Part shown: positions 9,018-19,740 of the stretch, in pieces
Layout: each line of letters opens with the position of its first letter
How positions within the stretch are numbered: position 1 is the stretch's first letter
Source: Rhizomicrobium sp.
GTDB taxonomy: Bacteria > Pseudomonadota > Alphaproteobacteria > Micropepsales > Micropepsaceae
Direction of reading: 5' to 3'
NCBI GenBank assembly: GCA_037200045.1
Contig: JBBCHM010000002.1
Location: forward strand, 310,001-374,000
DNA: 64,000 nucleotides
Position numbers and translations under genes: made by a program
The notes under the pieces: generated by a model
What the model saw: only the letters and a program-made list of their open reading frames with translations
What the model was told of the DNA's origin: nothing
Databases searched by the model: none

Positions 9018-9713
9018 TCAAAGCGGCTTCACTTCGATCCGAATGGCGATGGGTTGCGGCAATCCGGCCGGCGGCGGTTGACTGACCGCAAATCCGTCCA
9101 AGATTTCCACGATGGCTTTGTCGCGCGTCCTGCTGCCGGTCGAAAGAGAAAGTTCGGATCGCCGAACCTCGCCTGCCGGACCGATCCAGATATTCGCATG
9201 CACGACGAAATTTCCCGCACGCGTCTTCGCGTTTCTCTGCAACGCTTTCAACAGATCGGACCTGATCACCGCGCTGTAGGCGTTAAAATCGTCGGCCGGC
9301 GCGTCCACCCGCAACGTATCGAGCGAAAGAACGCCGCCTTCGATGGCATGGACGGGACTGTCCAGGGCGGCGCCCGCGCCCGTCGCCGGAAGCAGCACGA
9401 AGCTGCTTGCATCGACGTGGCGCGCGGTCAAATTCGTTCCCGCGAGCAGGGCCAGCAAACCATCGTCACGGGTAAAGCTTCCCTTCACCGCCGACGAACG
9501 GAGCCCTCGCGCCAGCGAGCTATCGTAGAGGACCTGCATACCCGCGCGCTCGCCAAAAGCAACAATGGCCATCTCGAGCGGCTGCGACGGAATATCGAAT
9601 TCGATGCGCTCTGAAGATTTGACCACCGGCGCGTCTTCAGCCGCGGCGGGCGATCCCAGCGCGGCGCTGGCAAGCAACAGCAGCGCCATCCAGCAAATCG
9701 TCAGGCGCGACAT
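9018..9713 (-). CDS. secreted STN-domain protein with TonB-like C-terminus
   Basis: About 231 residues starting at the ATG at 9713 (MSRLTICWMALLLLASAALG), which gives a standard signal peptide ending near AAA. Residues 35-110 form a secretin/TonB short N-terminal (STN) domain: FDIPSQPLEMAIVAFGERAG, then VLYDSSLARGLRSSAVKGSF. The C-terminal part (about residues 145-231) has the layout of a TonB C-terminal domain (RAGNFVVHANIWIGPAGEVR, PPPAGLPQPIAIRIEV). STN domains normally sit at the N-terminus of signalling receptors and contact FecR, while TonB-C contacts receptors. A soluble protein with both could bridge the FecR relay and the TonB machine. That role is inference. Confidence 0.7.
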   Translation of the reverse strand: MSRLTICWMALLLLASAALGSPAAAEDAPVVKSSERIEFDIPSQPLEMAIVAFGERAGMQVLYDSSLARGLRSSAVKGSFTRDDGLLALLAGTNLTARHVDASSFVLLPATGAGAALDSPVHAIEGGVLSLDTLRVDAPADDFNAYSAVIRSDLLKALQRNAKTRAGNFVVHANIWIGPAGEVRRSELSLSTGSRTRDKAIVEILDGFAVSQPPPAGLPQPIAIRIEVKPL

Positions 9714-9735
9714 GCGAGGCTCTCGAAACAGGCGC

Positions 9736-10086
9736 TCAATGCCCTGCGATGGGATGCGCAAAAACGGGCGCCGGCGGACGATAGGGCGTTGGCGACTTGC
9801 CAAAATTCTGGCCGAATTGCTGATTCACGGCGGCCTGGTTGAAACCTCCCGTCAGTACGGACGGCGACCCCGCGCCGACCGGCGCGATATTGCCGATGGA
9901 CTGAACCGTCTGCGCCTGGCGGGCGAGTTGCTGATTGAGGCAGTCGTAGGAATTGGACTTCACGCCGGCGATCTCGACTTCCACGCAAACCTGGCTGGGC
10001 GCATCCGATTTGGGCGGGATGTCGGCCGCATGGCCGACCGCCGAGGCCAAAACGTAGACAAGCGCGGTAGGGAAAGGCCATTTCAT
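9736..10086 (-). CDS. small exported protein of unknown function
   Basis: About 116 residues from the ATG at 10086; the longer frame would overlap the preceding gene. An N-terminal signal peptide (MKWPFPTALVYVLASAVGHA) is followed by a region with two cysteines (QVCVEVEIAGVKSNSYDCLN) that could form a disulfide. A Gln/Asn-rich stretch (FNQAAVNQQFGQNFG) and a proline-rich tail follow. I do not recognise the family. It lies between two TonB-like genes with gaps of about 20 bp, so it is probably a periplasmic accessory of the same system. Confidence 0.55.
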   Translation of the reverse strand: MKWPFPTALVYVLASAVGHAADIPPKSDAPSQVCVEVEIAGVKSNSYDCLNQQLARQAQTVQSIGNIAPVGAGSPSVLTGGFNQAAVNQQFGQNFGKSPTPYRPPAPVFAHPIAGH

Positions 10087-10105
10087 CTCAGACGTCCTGT
10101 CGATG

Positions 10106-10738
10106 TCAGGATTTCGCAAACGCGACCGGCATCGTGATATTCAGACGATCGGGTAAATCGGGCGGAATCGGCGGCAGGGGTTGTGCTCTGCGAACGGTTT
10201 CCATGGCTTCCCTGTCGAAGAAATCATAGCCCGAGCTCTTGTCGACCCAAAGATCGAGCAGCTCACCGCCGCGATTCATGACAAAGACGATTTGCACTGT
10301 GCCTTGCAGCCGCTCACGCACAGCGTCCTGCGGATAGTGCTTGAACCGTCCGATATGCGCGGACAGGATCTCTTGAAAGTGCGAGACGGTGTCGTTGCTG
10401 GCGATCATCGTGTCTGCCGGCGACGCAGGCGTTGCGCTCGGTGTTGGAAGCGGCGTGGGCGATGGCGCGGGACTTCGATTTTGTGATTGGCGAATGTGTC
10501 GCAGCGCCTTGCCTGAAGTTGTCGCCGGGTTCATCGGGCTCGGGGCTTGCGGCTGATCGGTGGCCACGCGATTTGAGAAAGAGGGAACAAGCTGGACTTG
10601 CACGACAGTCCTGGACGGCCGTCCAGACTGGTTTTCCGGCTGGTGATGTAGCCAATAGACCCCCCCGACAAGGAACAGCACGACGCCGGAAGCGACAGCC
10701 GAAAACCGCTGCAACTCTCCTAAAGTTATGTCGCTCAT
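10106..10738 (-). CDS. TonB-family protein, second paralogue
   Basis: 210 residues: a short cytoplasmic segment, one membrane helix (about residues 12-30, FSAVASGVVLFLVGGVYWL) and a Pro/Ser-rich periplasmic linker (PAPSPTPLPTPSATPASPAD). A TonB C-terminal domain follows (FQEILSAHIGRFKHYPQDAV, then GTVQIVFVMNRGGELLDLWV and ending PLPPIPPDLPDRLNITMPVA). The Y-P motif and the PLPPIP pattern are characteristic of the family. It is the first gene of the minus-strand cluster and is preceded by a roughly 500-bp region without genes that should hold the main promoter. Confidence 0.85.
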   Translation of the reverse strand: MSDITLGELQRFSAVASGVVLFLVGGVYWLHHQPENQSGRPSRTVVQVQLVPSFSNRVATDQPQAPSPMNPATTSGKALRHIRQSQNRSPAPSPTPLPTPSATPASPADTMIASNDTVSHFQEILSAHIGRFKHYPQDAVRERLQGTVQIVFVMNRGGELLDLWVDKSSGYDFFDREAMETVRRAQPLPPIPPDLPDRLNITMPVAFAKS

Positions 10739-11236
10739 GCCTGCGTGCTTTGGCTTATCCGGCGTCTGCCCGCCATCACGGTACCTTAGTCGAAATTCGC
10801 GACAGGCAAAACCAGTCCCGGCAGGACACGGCTTAGGCTACGCCAAGGCTGCAAAATCCTTTCGCTTATCGCTCGGCCAAATCTGCCTGCTGCGCAAATA
10901 CCGCTTGATCGGGCTTGTTTGCGCTCAGGCCTCCCTGATTGAACCGGCGCCATATCGCTTCCCTGGGTGCTGCCCGGGAGACGTCACTGATCCTATGAGA
11001 GTGAGAGGTTGGTGGTCTCGACTGAAACCTTGGATATCTAAAAGTCGAGTCTGCGGGACGGAGATTTCGCCAACAGTTTGGGCTGGATTTCTCAGATGAT
11101 CCGACCAAATTGCGGGTCGCTCCACTCCGCAGCATCTCGCCGGGCCGCGCTCGCGTCTTCCGGATCCGCCGTTCATGCGCGGCTGTCGTCGACTGCTTCA
11201 CTTGCGTTTGGGACCGCCGCGCGCAGCGTTCTCCAC
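10739..11236. other. intergenic region between envelope cluster and integrase module
   Basis: About 500 bp with no frame I can support. It must contain the promoter of the minus-strand cluster and the upstream region of the excisionase-like gene. No clear sigma-70 boxes, operator palindrome or tRNA remnant was seen. Small frames on both strands here lack family motifs and ribosome binding sites. Confidence 0.5.
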
Positions 11237-11647
11237 ATGAAGGAGAACCAACATCGCACGGAGAGCGCGTCGCGCTCGGACGGCGATCCACAAACCGATT
11301 CCAGATTGCCGCAGCTCCTGCGCGAGTACGACGCAGCTCGTTTCCTTGGTGTTTCAATCGACACCGTTCGACGCGAGCGCCGTGTCGGACGCATCGGATA
11401 TACTCCCGTCCGCGGCAGAATCTTCTATACCGAAGAGCAGCTGCGCGCCTATCTCAACTCACAGGAGGTAAAGCCGACATGCGAAAACCAATCCAACCCG
11501 GAGACCGTGTCTTCGAAATCGGAGAGCATTGGATCTCCAAACGGCCAGACGGCAAAGGCGGCTGGCAAAGGACTTGGTACGACAAGAAAGCGCGACAAAC
11601 ACGCCGCGTTTCTCTTGGCACAGCGGACCTTGAGGAAGCCAAGCTGA
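11237..11647 (+). CDS. small HTH protein, excisionase/AlpA-like
   Basis: About 136 residues from the ATG at 11237; the frame is open further upstream but that part has no domain. Residues 32-80 form a MerR/excisionase-type helix-turn-helix with wing (LLREYDAARFLGVSIDTVRR, then GRIGYTPVRGRIFYTEEQLR). The frame continues 56 codons into the integrase gene in another phase, an unusually long overlap. The integrase ribosome site AGGAGGT lies inside it. Next to a tyrosine integrase, the likely job is directionality or transcriptional control of the element. Confidence 0.6.
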   Translation: MKENQHRTESASRSDGDPQTDSRLPQLLREYDAARFLGVSIDTVRRERRVGRIGYTPVRGRIFYTEEQLRAYLNSQEVKPTCENQSNPETVSSKSESIGSPNGQTAKAAGKGLGTTRKRDKHAAFLLAQRTLRKPS

Positions 11648-12615
11648 TCCTGGCCGGCTGGGTGCTCAAGAACGAGACGATGGTCGATGAGGACCCCGCG
11701 GTCGTGCCGCTGGCCACGGTTTTGATGCGCTATTGGAATGAGCACGCGTCCAAACTGCGCTCTCGCCATGTCATCGAACCGAACTTGGCTCTGTGGAATG
11801 AATTCTTCGGTGCCGTCACGGTCGCGGATTTGACAAAACGGCGCATCCGGGAATTCATCGACGACTTGCGCGCCAGGAAGTGGGCGCCGGCAACCATCAA
11901 TCGCTGTTTGTGCGATGGCCGCTCGGCGCTCAACCGTGCGAAGCGGGAGAGCGAAATCACAAGCGTGCCGTTCATCCCGACGGTGGACGTGGGCGAGCCA
12001 AAGGAACGGGCGCTGACCCTCGACCAGATGGCGATCATCTTCGAAAACGTTAAGTCCGATCATCTCGTGATGTTCTGCCTGGTGATGGCGAACACCATGG
12101 CGCGGCCCGAGGCCGTTCTCGAACTGACCCGCTTTCAACTCGACTTCGAGAGCAAGCTGGTCCGGCTCAACCCCGAGGGTCGCAAGCAGACGAAAAAGTA
12201 TCGGCCGACCGTTCCGATGACCAACACCCTGCTGCCGTGGCTAAAGAAGGTGAAGACCAACTACGTCATCACCTATCACGGCGACCGCGTCTTCTCGGTC
12301 AAGAAAGCCTTCCAGCGCCTGCCCAAGATCGCCAAGGGGTTGCCCGAGCGGATTTCGCCGTACTGCATCCGGCACACCATGGCGAAAGAACTCAGGCGTC
12401 GCGGCGTTCCGCCGTGGGAGGTCCAAGGCATGTTGGGGCACAAGGCTGCCGGACTGCGAACGACGGAGATCTACGCCAAATACGATCCGAGCTATCTGAG
12501 TGCGGCACGGGTCGCCATTGATGAGGTCATGGCGGACATCGACGCGAAAATGACGAAGCGCAAAATCATCCTGCCGAGCCAGCCACAGCTGGTGGCAGTC
12601 GGCGCGAAAAGTTGA
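11479..12615 (+). CDS. tyrosine-type site-specific integrase
   Basis: 378 residues. The start is set by a strong AGGAGGT nine bases before the ATG at 11479, although the frame is open for another 120 codons upstream. A SAM-like core-binding domain (LATVLMRYWNEHASKLRSRH, then FFGAVTVADLTKRRIREFID) precedes the catalytic domain. Active-site features are the first Arg in NTMARPEAVLELT, the box II sequence PYCIRHTMAKELRRRG, GHKAAGLRTT and the nucleophile Tyr in EIYAKY. The gene ends 15 bp before a 3' fragment of tRNA-Val, the classical position for an integrase acting on a tRNA attachment site. Confidence 0.9.
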   Translation: MRKPIQPGDRVFEIGEHWISKRPDGKGGWQRTWYDKKARQTRRVSLGTADLEEAKLILAGWVLKNETMVDEDPAVVPLATVLMRYWNEHASKLRSRHVIEPNLALWNEFFGAVTVADLTKRRIREFIDDLRARKWAPATINRCLCDGRSALNRAKRESEITSVPFIPTVDVGEPKERALTLDQMAIIFENVKSDHLVMFCLVMANTMARPEAVLELTRFQLDFESKLVRLNPEGRKQTKKYRPTVPMTNTLLPWLKKVKTNYVITYHGDRVFSVKKAFQRLPKIAKGLPERISPYCIRHTMAKELRRRGVPPWEVQGMLGHKAAGLRTTEIYAKYDPSYLSAARVAIDEVMADIDAKMTKRKIILPSQPQLVAVGAKS

Positions 12616-12630
12616 CTAAGTGCTTGAAAA

Positions 12631-12675
12631 TGGTGGGCAATACAGGGATTGAACCTGTGACCTTCCCCATGTCAA
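12631..12675 (-). pseudogene. 3' fragment of tRNA-Val (attachment-site half)
   Basis: Read on the minus strand, this stretch holds the anticodon loop TTGACAT, the 3' anticodon strand, the T arm and a CCA end. It matches the intact tRNA-Val(GAC) at 62459-62533 except for two acceptor-stem changes and one T-loop change. The 5' half is absent: similarity stops exactly after the anticodon loop. About 15 bp beyond the CCA end (CTAAGTG-N-TTGAAA) is also shared by both places. The fragment is best read as an att core left by integration. Confidence 0.8.
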
Positions 12676-12787
12676 CGGAGGGGCCATTCAACGATTTCAA
12701 TAGCTTAGATGTGCTGACGTGGGCAGGAAGAGGCAGAAAAAGGCCGGTTTTTGCCCCTGTTGCGTTACACTTGCGTGCCACCAGAAC
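12669..12787. repeat. left copy of a roughly 119-bp diverged repeat beside the tRNA-Val core
   Basis: This stretch aligns with 62661-62779. Blocks such as ATGTCAACGGAGGGG, TTCAAT-R-GCTTA, GGGCAGGAA and TTGCGTTACACTT-R-CGTGCC are shared, with small indels between them. It begins inside the att core, so it looks like the arm of an integrative element. Two copies on either side of the 50-kb interval support repeated insertion at the tRNA-Val gene. Confidence 0.65.
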
Positions 12788-12802
12788 GCCTGTTCTCGTA
12801 CT

Positions 12803-13036
12803 TCAAGTCAACCAGGTGGGCTGAGGCGCCCGAAGATTGATCAACGTCCGACATGGCCCAAAAGAGAATAGAAGTATCTGCCCCCATGCGTTCCGATCGC
12901 TGACAAGCCACGTGGTACAGCTCAGGTCGGTCCGGTAGGTGCCCGGCACTTTGGGGGACGAAGGCTTCTCCCCCAGTAGATCGATCCGATCGCCTATTTG
13001 GCCCACGCGGATTCTGACTGAGTTGTTGTCAAACAT
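12803..13036 (-). CDS. small hypothetical protein, weakly supported
   Basis: A 77-codon frame (MFDNNSVRIRVGQIGDRIDL and onward) with a moderately protein-like composition and a GTGAGG close before the ATG. No family is recognised and no neighbour supports it. It lies in an otherwise featureless 660-bp stretch between the att fragment and the large helicase gene (12788-13451) and may be a remnant. Confidence 0.25.
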   Translation of the reverse strand: MFDNNSVRIRVGQIGDRIDLLGEKPSSPKVPGTYRTDLSCTTWLVSDRNAWGQILLFSFGPCRTLINLRAPQPTWLT

Positions 13037-13451
13037 TGCCTCACTCAGGCTGGGCCGGGCTGGAAGGCCTCGTCGCTCGCGTGCTTGGGGGCTGGGGCTG
13101 GAAGCTCGCCTTGAGGCCGCCGGCGCTCAGCACGGCCGGGACATTGGGTTCTATGACCCGGTGATCCGGCAATCGGCGAACATTGATGCTGAATTGAAGC
13201 GTTACGGGTGCCCGAAGTGCTCTGAGCCAACGCACGCTTCTAGCCAACTGGCGGAGGTGAAACAGCACCGGCCAAATACCGTCTTGTGGATCCTAGTATC
13301 GACCCGTGCTGTGCGTGCCGCGCTGGTGGACAGCCCGAACGATCAGCCGATACCCGGCAACTATCGAGACAATTACTCACTGATGGTGAGATCGTGTTCG
13401 GCGAATTGATCTTGCGTGGACGGTTCATGCTCTGCGCAGGAGAAGACGGTT

Positions 13452-16400
13452 CTATCTGTTGAACCGCCCGCGCACATATTCGGTGATTTGGCTTACCGAC
13501 AATTCCTGGGATGAGTTTCCCGTCCGCACGAAAAAGCGCTCTACAGGGCGGTCATTCTTGTCGCCGAGCTTGACGATGATTTGCGACGCGGCTGGTCCGA
13601 CGTCCACTCTGCAAATCTCACATCCATTCACGGCCGGAAAGCTGACGCGTATCTTCGATGCTCGAAAAGCATGTCCAAAATGGCTCCCGAACAGCGATGT
13701 TAAATGCAGCTCAAATTTGTCGCGATTGCCGCCCAGACATCGATAATCCGGTTCCAGGCCCGCAATCGAGCCGTCGTCGCACACGCCGATGAATAGCACG
13801 CCGCCCATGCTGTTTGCGAACGCAGCGACTGTCTTGATAACGACCTCCTCCAATTTCTTGTTCGGTGCATTGGCCTGCACATCCCAACGAAGGGTTTGCT
13901 TGAATTCGAGCCTTTCGCTCTCGCCCTCCTGTATGTAAGCCTCGACAAATCCCGCCACATGTGCGGCGGCGCGGGCTGCGCCAGGACCCGATACGACTAT
14001 GTTGCTTCGCTGGATAAGCGATCCGTCCGCAATCATTTTCTCCATCAGTTCGATGAACATGTCGCGGAGCGTCTGGCTTGTCGATTTGAAGCCCAGCAGG
14101 CGCGAGACCGCCTGAATGACCTGATCCTGCGTCGCACCAAAATTGGCATCGACCACGTCCAAGATCGCGGTGCGCAACTCAGACGGCGGCAGCATTTCAG
14201 GCTTCCGCAGTGTGGCTGAAGCGACGTTGCTGCGATCACGAATTTTGGCCACCCGGCCAGGGATCGACAGGAAAGCGTCATCATCAATCAGGCGTCCTTG
14301 CCCCACGGCGGCTTCAATTGCGCGCTCGACCGCATCTTGGATCCGCCCCCCCCCGCACGTCGCGCGCCCCAAGCGTCGCGGATGCGATTGACGACTTCGT
14401 CAACATGGACCGGCCCCTCTATGTCGACGACCTCTTCACAGAGGCGCGTCAGGATGCCAACCGGCGTCGCGTGGATGTCGTCGATGCAATTCGCCGGCCG
14501 CGTCAGGACGGCTTCTCGATAGGGCGCAGCTGTATCCGCAGTGCCCGACTCGGCGAATCCCACGGCTGGCGTTTCCCGCTCAATCGACTCCTCAAGATCG
14601 AACGTCGGGCCTCGCGAGCCTTCTTCGCTGGTTTGCAATGCGGCATCGGCGGAGGCGGCTTTGATCGCCGCGACAATCAAGTCGAGCTGTTCGTTCGGCC
14701 GCTGGAACCAGTCGGCGCTCCAGACACGATGCATGGACCAGCCGTGGTCTTCGAGAACAGTGCGGCGCAGCCGGTCACGGTCGCGTGCGGAGCGTCCTTT
14801 ACGATAGGAGGGTCCGTCAGTCTCAATACCAAGGATATAGTGACCTGCACGATCCGGGTCGAGCACTGCGATATCAACGAACAAGCCGGCGATGCCCACA
14901 TTGCGATGGACTTGGCAACCGCGCGCAAGAAGCGCTGCGGCGATCTGCTCCTCAAGGACGCCGTCTTCGGCATCGACAAGGCTTTCGGCCGCCGTCAGTC
15001 GACCGGTCCGCGCGAAGCGGAGAAACGTCTTGAATGCATATACGCCTTTGCGGCTCTGAGCGAAGTCGGCGTCGATGTCCTCGTCGGAGATCGAAGAGAA
15101 GACCTCACAGCGGCTTTTCGCGCGGCTGATCAGAACGTTGAGCCGGCGTTCGCCGCCGGGCATGCCCAAAGGACCGAAGCGCATCGCCGGCCGCCCGCCC
15201 GGTTCGCTCGGGCCATAGCCGACGGAGATGAAGATGACATCGCGCTCATCGCCCTGAACGTTTTCGAGGTTCTTGATGAAGAATGGTTCGTTCGGGTGAG
15301 ACTGGAAGAATGCCTCATGCTCAGGCGCTAGGTCGCGCCGCAGAACCTCGAGCTGATCTTGGATCGCCCGTCGCTGTTGCGCAGAGAACGCGGCCACGCC
15401 CAGCGACAGCTTACTGCAGTCTTTCGCGTGCTGGATGATGGCGCGCGCAACGACTTTGGCCTCGACAGTGTTGGTACGCGTCTTACCCGTATCGAACAGG
15501 CCGTCGGCAATGTGATGGAAGCGCAAGCCCGAACCGCCGTCGCTTGTATAGGGGCTTGGGATGATGAAAAGCTTGTTTTCGTAGAATTGAGAGTTCGAGA
15601 CGGCGATCAGAGATTGGTGCCGGCTACGATAATGCCAGCGCAACATTCGCTTGGGCAATCCGCGCGCACTGAACAGACCCAGAATGCTCTCGATGTCGGC
15701 AACCTTCGTGGTGCCATCGTCGCTATCGTCTTCGGAATCGCCCATCATCTTGGAGAAAAAAGTTGTAGGCGGAAGCTGCTGCGGATCGCCAACCACCACG
15801 ACCTGCTTACAGCGGGCCACGGCGCCGAGCGCATCGACCGGCTGAATTTGGCTGGCCTCGTCCATCACCAAGACATCGAACTTAATCGCCTCCGGCGGCA
15901 GGAATTGCGCGACCGATAAAGGGCTCATCATGAAGACAGGCTTCAGCGCCTGAATGGCCGGCGCTGCTCTCTGCATCAACTGGCGTATAGGCATATGACC
16001 TCGCCGGCGCGCAATCTCACCACGAAGCACGCCGAGCGGGCCAACAGCCGTGCCATGACTGGGCGGTATGGCGCGATAGTGCGTCCGAACCACTTCTAAA
16101 CGAGAGCCGGCGATTCGCTGAAGATCAAGGTCGACAAAGGCACTGACGTCTCGCTGATGGACAGCGCCATCGAACCGGCCGAGCGCCGGGTCGAGCCGAA
16201 TTTGGTCAGCGAGCAGGATCTCATAATAGCTGATCTCGAAGGCTGCGACCGCATCGGCGGGATTGAGGCGTCCGTCGTAGAAATGCTCAGTGAAAGCCGC
16301 GAGGTCCAGATTGTGCGCGGCGTCAACACGGTTGCAGTATGCGACCCACTTGGACAAGAGTTCGTGCTGGGCGAGCCAAAGGGCAAGCTTATCTGCCAGA

Positions 16401-19400
16401 CGCGCGATCTCGACATCGGCGACGCGATCGGTGCCGAATGCCGCGATTGGCTCCAGGCGAAGATCGATCACGAGATTGTCGAAGTCCGACAGGAAGACAT
16501 CGCAGTCCTTTTCGGCCTTCTCTGCTATTGCCGCAGGCGCGCTTTTGTCGACCAAGCGGCTCGCCAAGCCGCGCAATTCAGGGTTGGCACCAATCCAATC
16601 GGCGGCTTCACGCAGCGCCGCCCAGTCGGAATTGAGACCGTGCCAAGCCGTATCGCAAGCTGTCGCGCCAAGCGCGGCGCCCGCTTCCACCGCCTGCGCC
16701 GCACGCTGGCCGCGCGAGAGGTCGGCGAGCAAAGTCCGGCGGCCCGCCAGGTGGTCAGGGATCGGCGACATGAACGATCGACATGCGGCTTCAGCATCGC
16801 GAATCCTGGAAAACAGCTGAGCAAGGGGTGTCAAATCGGCCGCTGTCGGTAACATGTCGCCGAATACGGCAGGTACCGCCATCCCCAGGTCGGAAGCCAC
16901 GCGCATCATCCCTTCACGCAACGCCGTCATGAGCGTCGCCACTTGCTTGGAGAGCAGCGCGATGCCGCTCTTGTCGGGCCGGCGCGCTGCGATGAGGCGG
17001 GGCTCTGCGCCGATGCCGCGCAAGCTGCGCATCCAGCCGACCAAAGCGAGGAGCGGGGCTGCTCGCGAGCGGTCGCCGCGCCAGTCGGAGCCGAATGCTC
17101 TGTCGCCGAATTCGTCTCCTGAGCGGATAGCCGCCAGCGCTTGGCGGCCTCGCTCAAGCGAGTCGAGCAGCGGGAGAAGCTCGGCAAGCGGCATCTTTGG
17201 GCCGCTCAGGACCGACTTGATCAGCTTATTGGCGCGACGCCATTCGCCGTTGAAGAAGCGGAAAAGGCTACCGCCATGCGAGGCGATCGTCGCACGCGCC
17301 GCGCGCAGGTCGAGCGACCAGGCCGCGTCGCTGAACTTGGCACTCGTGGCTTCGCGCGCGGACTCGAGTGTGGCGATGGCCTCTGCAAGATCCCCGGCGC
17401 GATCGACGCCCTCATCCCAAAGCGTTGCTGCAAATACCTCCGGACTAGCGTCAGGCGCGCTTGCGACCAGCTCGCCAATCGCCACTGCTCGCTCGATGCC
17501 CGCAAAGGTATCCACCGGCGCGAGTCCCAAGACATCAACCAACCGACGGCCTATCAGCTGAAGCTGCGGAATATCGCCAGCCATCTTGGAGATGGCGTCG
17601 AGCGCTTGGTTGGGAAGGTTGTCCGGCAACGGCGCCAAGGCAGTCTCAATCGCAGCGATATCGGCTTGCCAGCCGGCGGGACCGACCGCATGAGCGAGAT
17701 CGCCGCGTATCGTCTTATACGTCTTGCCAGCTTCAAGCAGCACGTCGACTTCGGACGCCCGGTCCACCCAAGCCGCCGCGCCAAAGGCAGTGCAGGTCAA
17801 TGGCGGCGCACCCGCGATCCGCCGCGCCAGCTCGCCAAGCGGATGTAGACCCGCGAGCGAGCCGGGCGCGTTCAACTCGAGACTGGCCGTAAGTGCGGCA
17901 TGCGCGTCGCGTAAGATGGCAAGCTTCTGCGCAAGCGCTTCGATCACCGGCAGGAGTCGCTGGACGTCCAGCGGCGAAATGTTCGAGAGGCCAACGCCGC
18001 ACCAGACGTGCTCTGCCGGCACACCAATATCTTCGATGCGCTCAACGAGCTCCGCCAATAGGCCGTGGCGATTCTGAAAATCAACAGGCGACCAAGACGG
18101 CGCACGTAGTAGCCGGAAGTCGTTCGGCTGAACGCCCGCCTGGCGTAGGCGTGCGAGCTGGCCGATCACCTGATAAGGCGAAAGCTCGGCCACCGGATGC
18201 GGCGTATGCATGCGCTCGACATGGGCGTTTAGGCCGTCGCGCGCTTCCGTCAGACGTGCAACCACATTTGAGCTGTTCTCGCCCTTGGGTGCGCCGAGTT
18301 CCCATGTCCGACGCAGATCATCCAGCACCGCTTTCTTGTTCGCTTTGCTGCTATGCAGTTCGAGACAGGCATCGCCAACGCCGGTCGTGTCGAGGCGGCG
18401 CTTGACCACTTCGAGCGCCGCCATCTTTTCCGCAACGAACAGAACAGTCTTACCGTCCGCGATGGCCGAGGCGATGATATTGGCGATCGTCTGTGATTTT
18501 CCGGTGCCAGGCGGGCCTTGGATAACGAGAGACTGCGATCATGGCGGACGTCCACGAACCGCCAAAGTCTGCGAGCTGTCACAGTCACAATATGAAGCAT
18601 CTCGGCGGGAGGAATATGGCTGTCGATTTCCTCGTCGTCCGAATGTCCGTAAGCGTATCCATGAAACCGTCAGCAGAAGCGACCGAATCAACGGTCTCTC
18701 GCTGATCTTCTCGGTCGGCGGCCATACGGACGGGTCCAGATCGCGATACATCAGGAACTTGGCGAAGGAAAAGAAGCCGAGGACGATGTCGTTAGCGTCG
18801 ACGGACCATCCCGTCTTGGCGGATACCGCCTCGCCAACAGCAGCGAAATAGATGGTCGGATCGAATTCATCGCCGGCATCAAAATGCGGCATCTTTCAGG
18901 CCGTGGACGCGCTCAAGGAAGGCTTCCAACGAAAGGTTGGACGCTGGATCCTCTTGGCGCCAGCGTAACTTAAATTTCTCGCCGGCATTGCCGCGCTCAA
19001 GAGAGACCGGAATGAGCACTAGCGGCGCGTAACGCACATTCTGCACGTTCGTGGGATCGATCCACTTCAGTGTACCGAGCGCCAGGAAGAGGATGTTGAC
19101 GCCCTGTTCCTCCTCCAACGTCCGTGCGTCGATGTAAAGATTGAGCAAACGCTTCTGAAGACCTGCGGGTGTCAGTTTGGTCTGCAACCGCGTGTCGGCG
19201 TGGCGAGCGTAGACGCCACGCTCGTCCATGACATCGCCGTCGGGCTGCGCTAGTTCGGCGACCTCGTCTTCGTCGGTCTCCTCGGTGGCCGCCGATCGGC
19301 CAGCCAAGAAGGTGAATGGTCGGCTTTCCCGTACCAGGAGGCGGAAAACCTCGTCCGAACGTTCGTCGACAATTTCGAGGGTACTGGCGCTCTTCGCCGA

Positions 19401-19484
19401 GCGCGGAATGTTGAGCAGCTTGTTTCTGGCAGAGAGGTCGAGGAGTTCGGTCCGTGCTCGGTCGAGCTTTGTCTCGATCGGCAA
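13452..19484 (-). pseudogene. DUF4011-helicase-Vsr-like nuclease-DUF3320 protein (Hhe-like), frameshifted, with C-terminal AlbA_2
   Basis: The parts add up to one protein of about 2000 residues. The N-terminus (19484-18880; DRARTELLDLSARNKLLNIP) is DUF4011. Between about 18890 and 18540 the frame must change several times to read through LLLADGF, GYAYGHSDDEEIDSHIPPAE and DCDSSQTLAV. The Walker A GPPGTGKSQTIANIIA is in frame with the long open part 18424-14288. That part carries Walker B (LVMDEASQIQPVDALG), SF1 helicase motifs and a Vsr/MTES_1575-type nuclease (FVDIAVLD then ILGIETDGPSYRKG). A run of nine C at 14346-14354 breaks the frame before the DUF3320 end. The last part is an AlbA_2/Schlafen-type domain (RLEFKQTLRWDVQ; FANSMGGVLFIGVCDDG). 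DUF4011-helicase-Vsr proteins have been described as antiphage (Hhe). As written it cannot be translated as one chain. Confidence 0.8.
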
Positions 19485-19697
19485 ACTGCCTTGGAACAGC
19501 GACCCATTAAGAGGCGATTCTATTGATCAGCACCCGACATTTCGGCCCCAGACGAAACGACTTTTGGAAACTCCTTTGGCTATGTCTAGGCCAACCGAAA
19601 ACGTTTCCAATTTGACACAGGCAGACCAACAGAACGATGCGACGCCCGAAGCTTTCAGCCCGATTGCGGTCAACCACGAGCAAACATAGACTTAAGC

Positions 19698-19727
19698 TTG
19701 CAATTTACCCATAAAACAAGTTATAGT
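19698..19727 (+). promoter_or_regulatory. candidate sigma-70 promoter reading into inversion site A
   Basis: TTGCAA (19698-19703) and TATAGT (19722-19727) with an 18-bp spacer, in a locally AT-rich stretch. Transcription would start about 19734, just before the left inverted repeat at 19741. It would therefore read whichever gene currently lies rightward inside module A. Confidence 0.5.
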
Positions 19728-19740
19728 GGAATGGGGCAAG

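Noticed and set aside
12631..12675. A functional tRNA gene at the integrase end
   Set aside because: Only the 3' half is present; no 5' acceptor strand or D arm follows.
12939..13409. A 156-codon plus-strand frame between the att fragment and the helicase gene
   Set aside because: No ribosome site, no domain and an implausible composition; the region is more likely remnant DNA.
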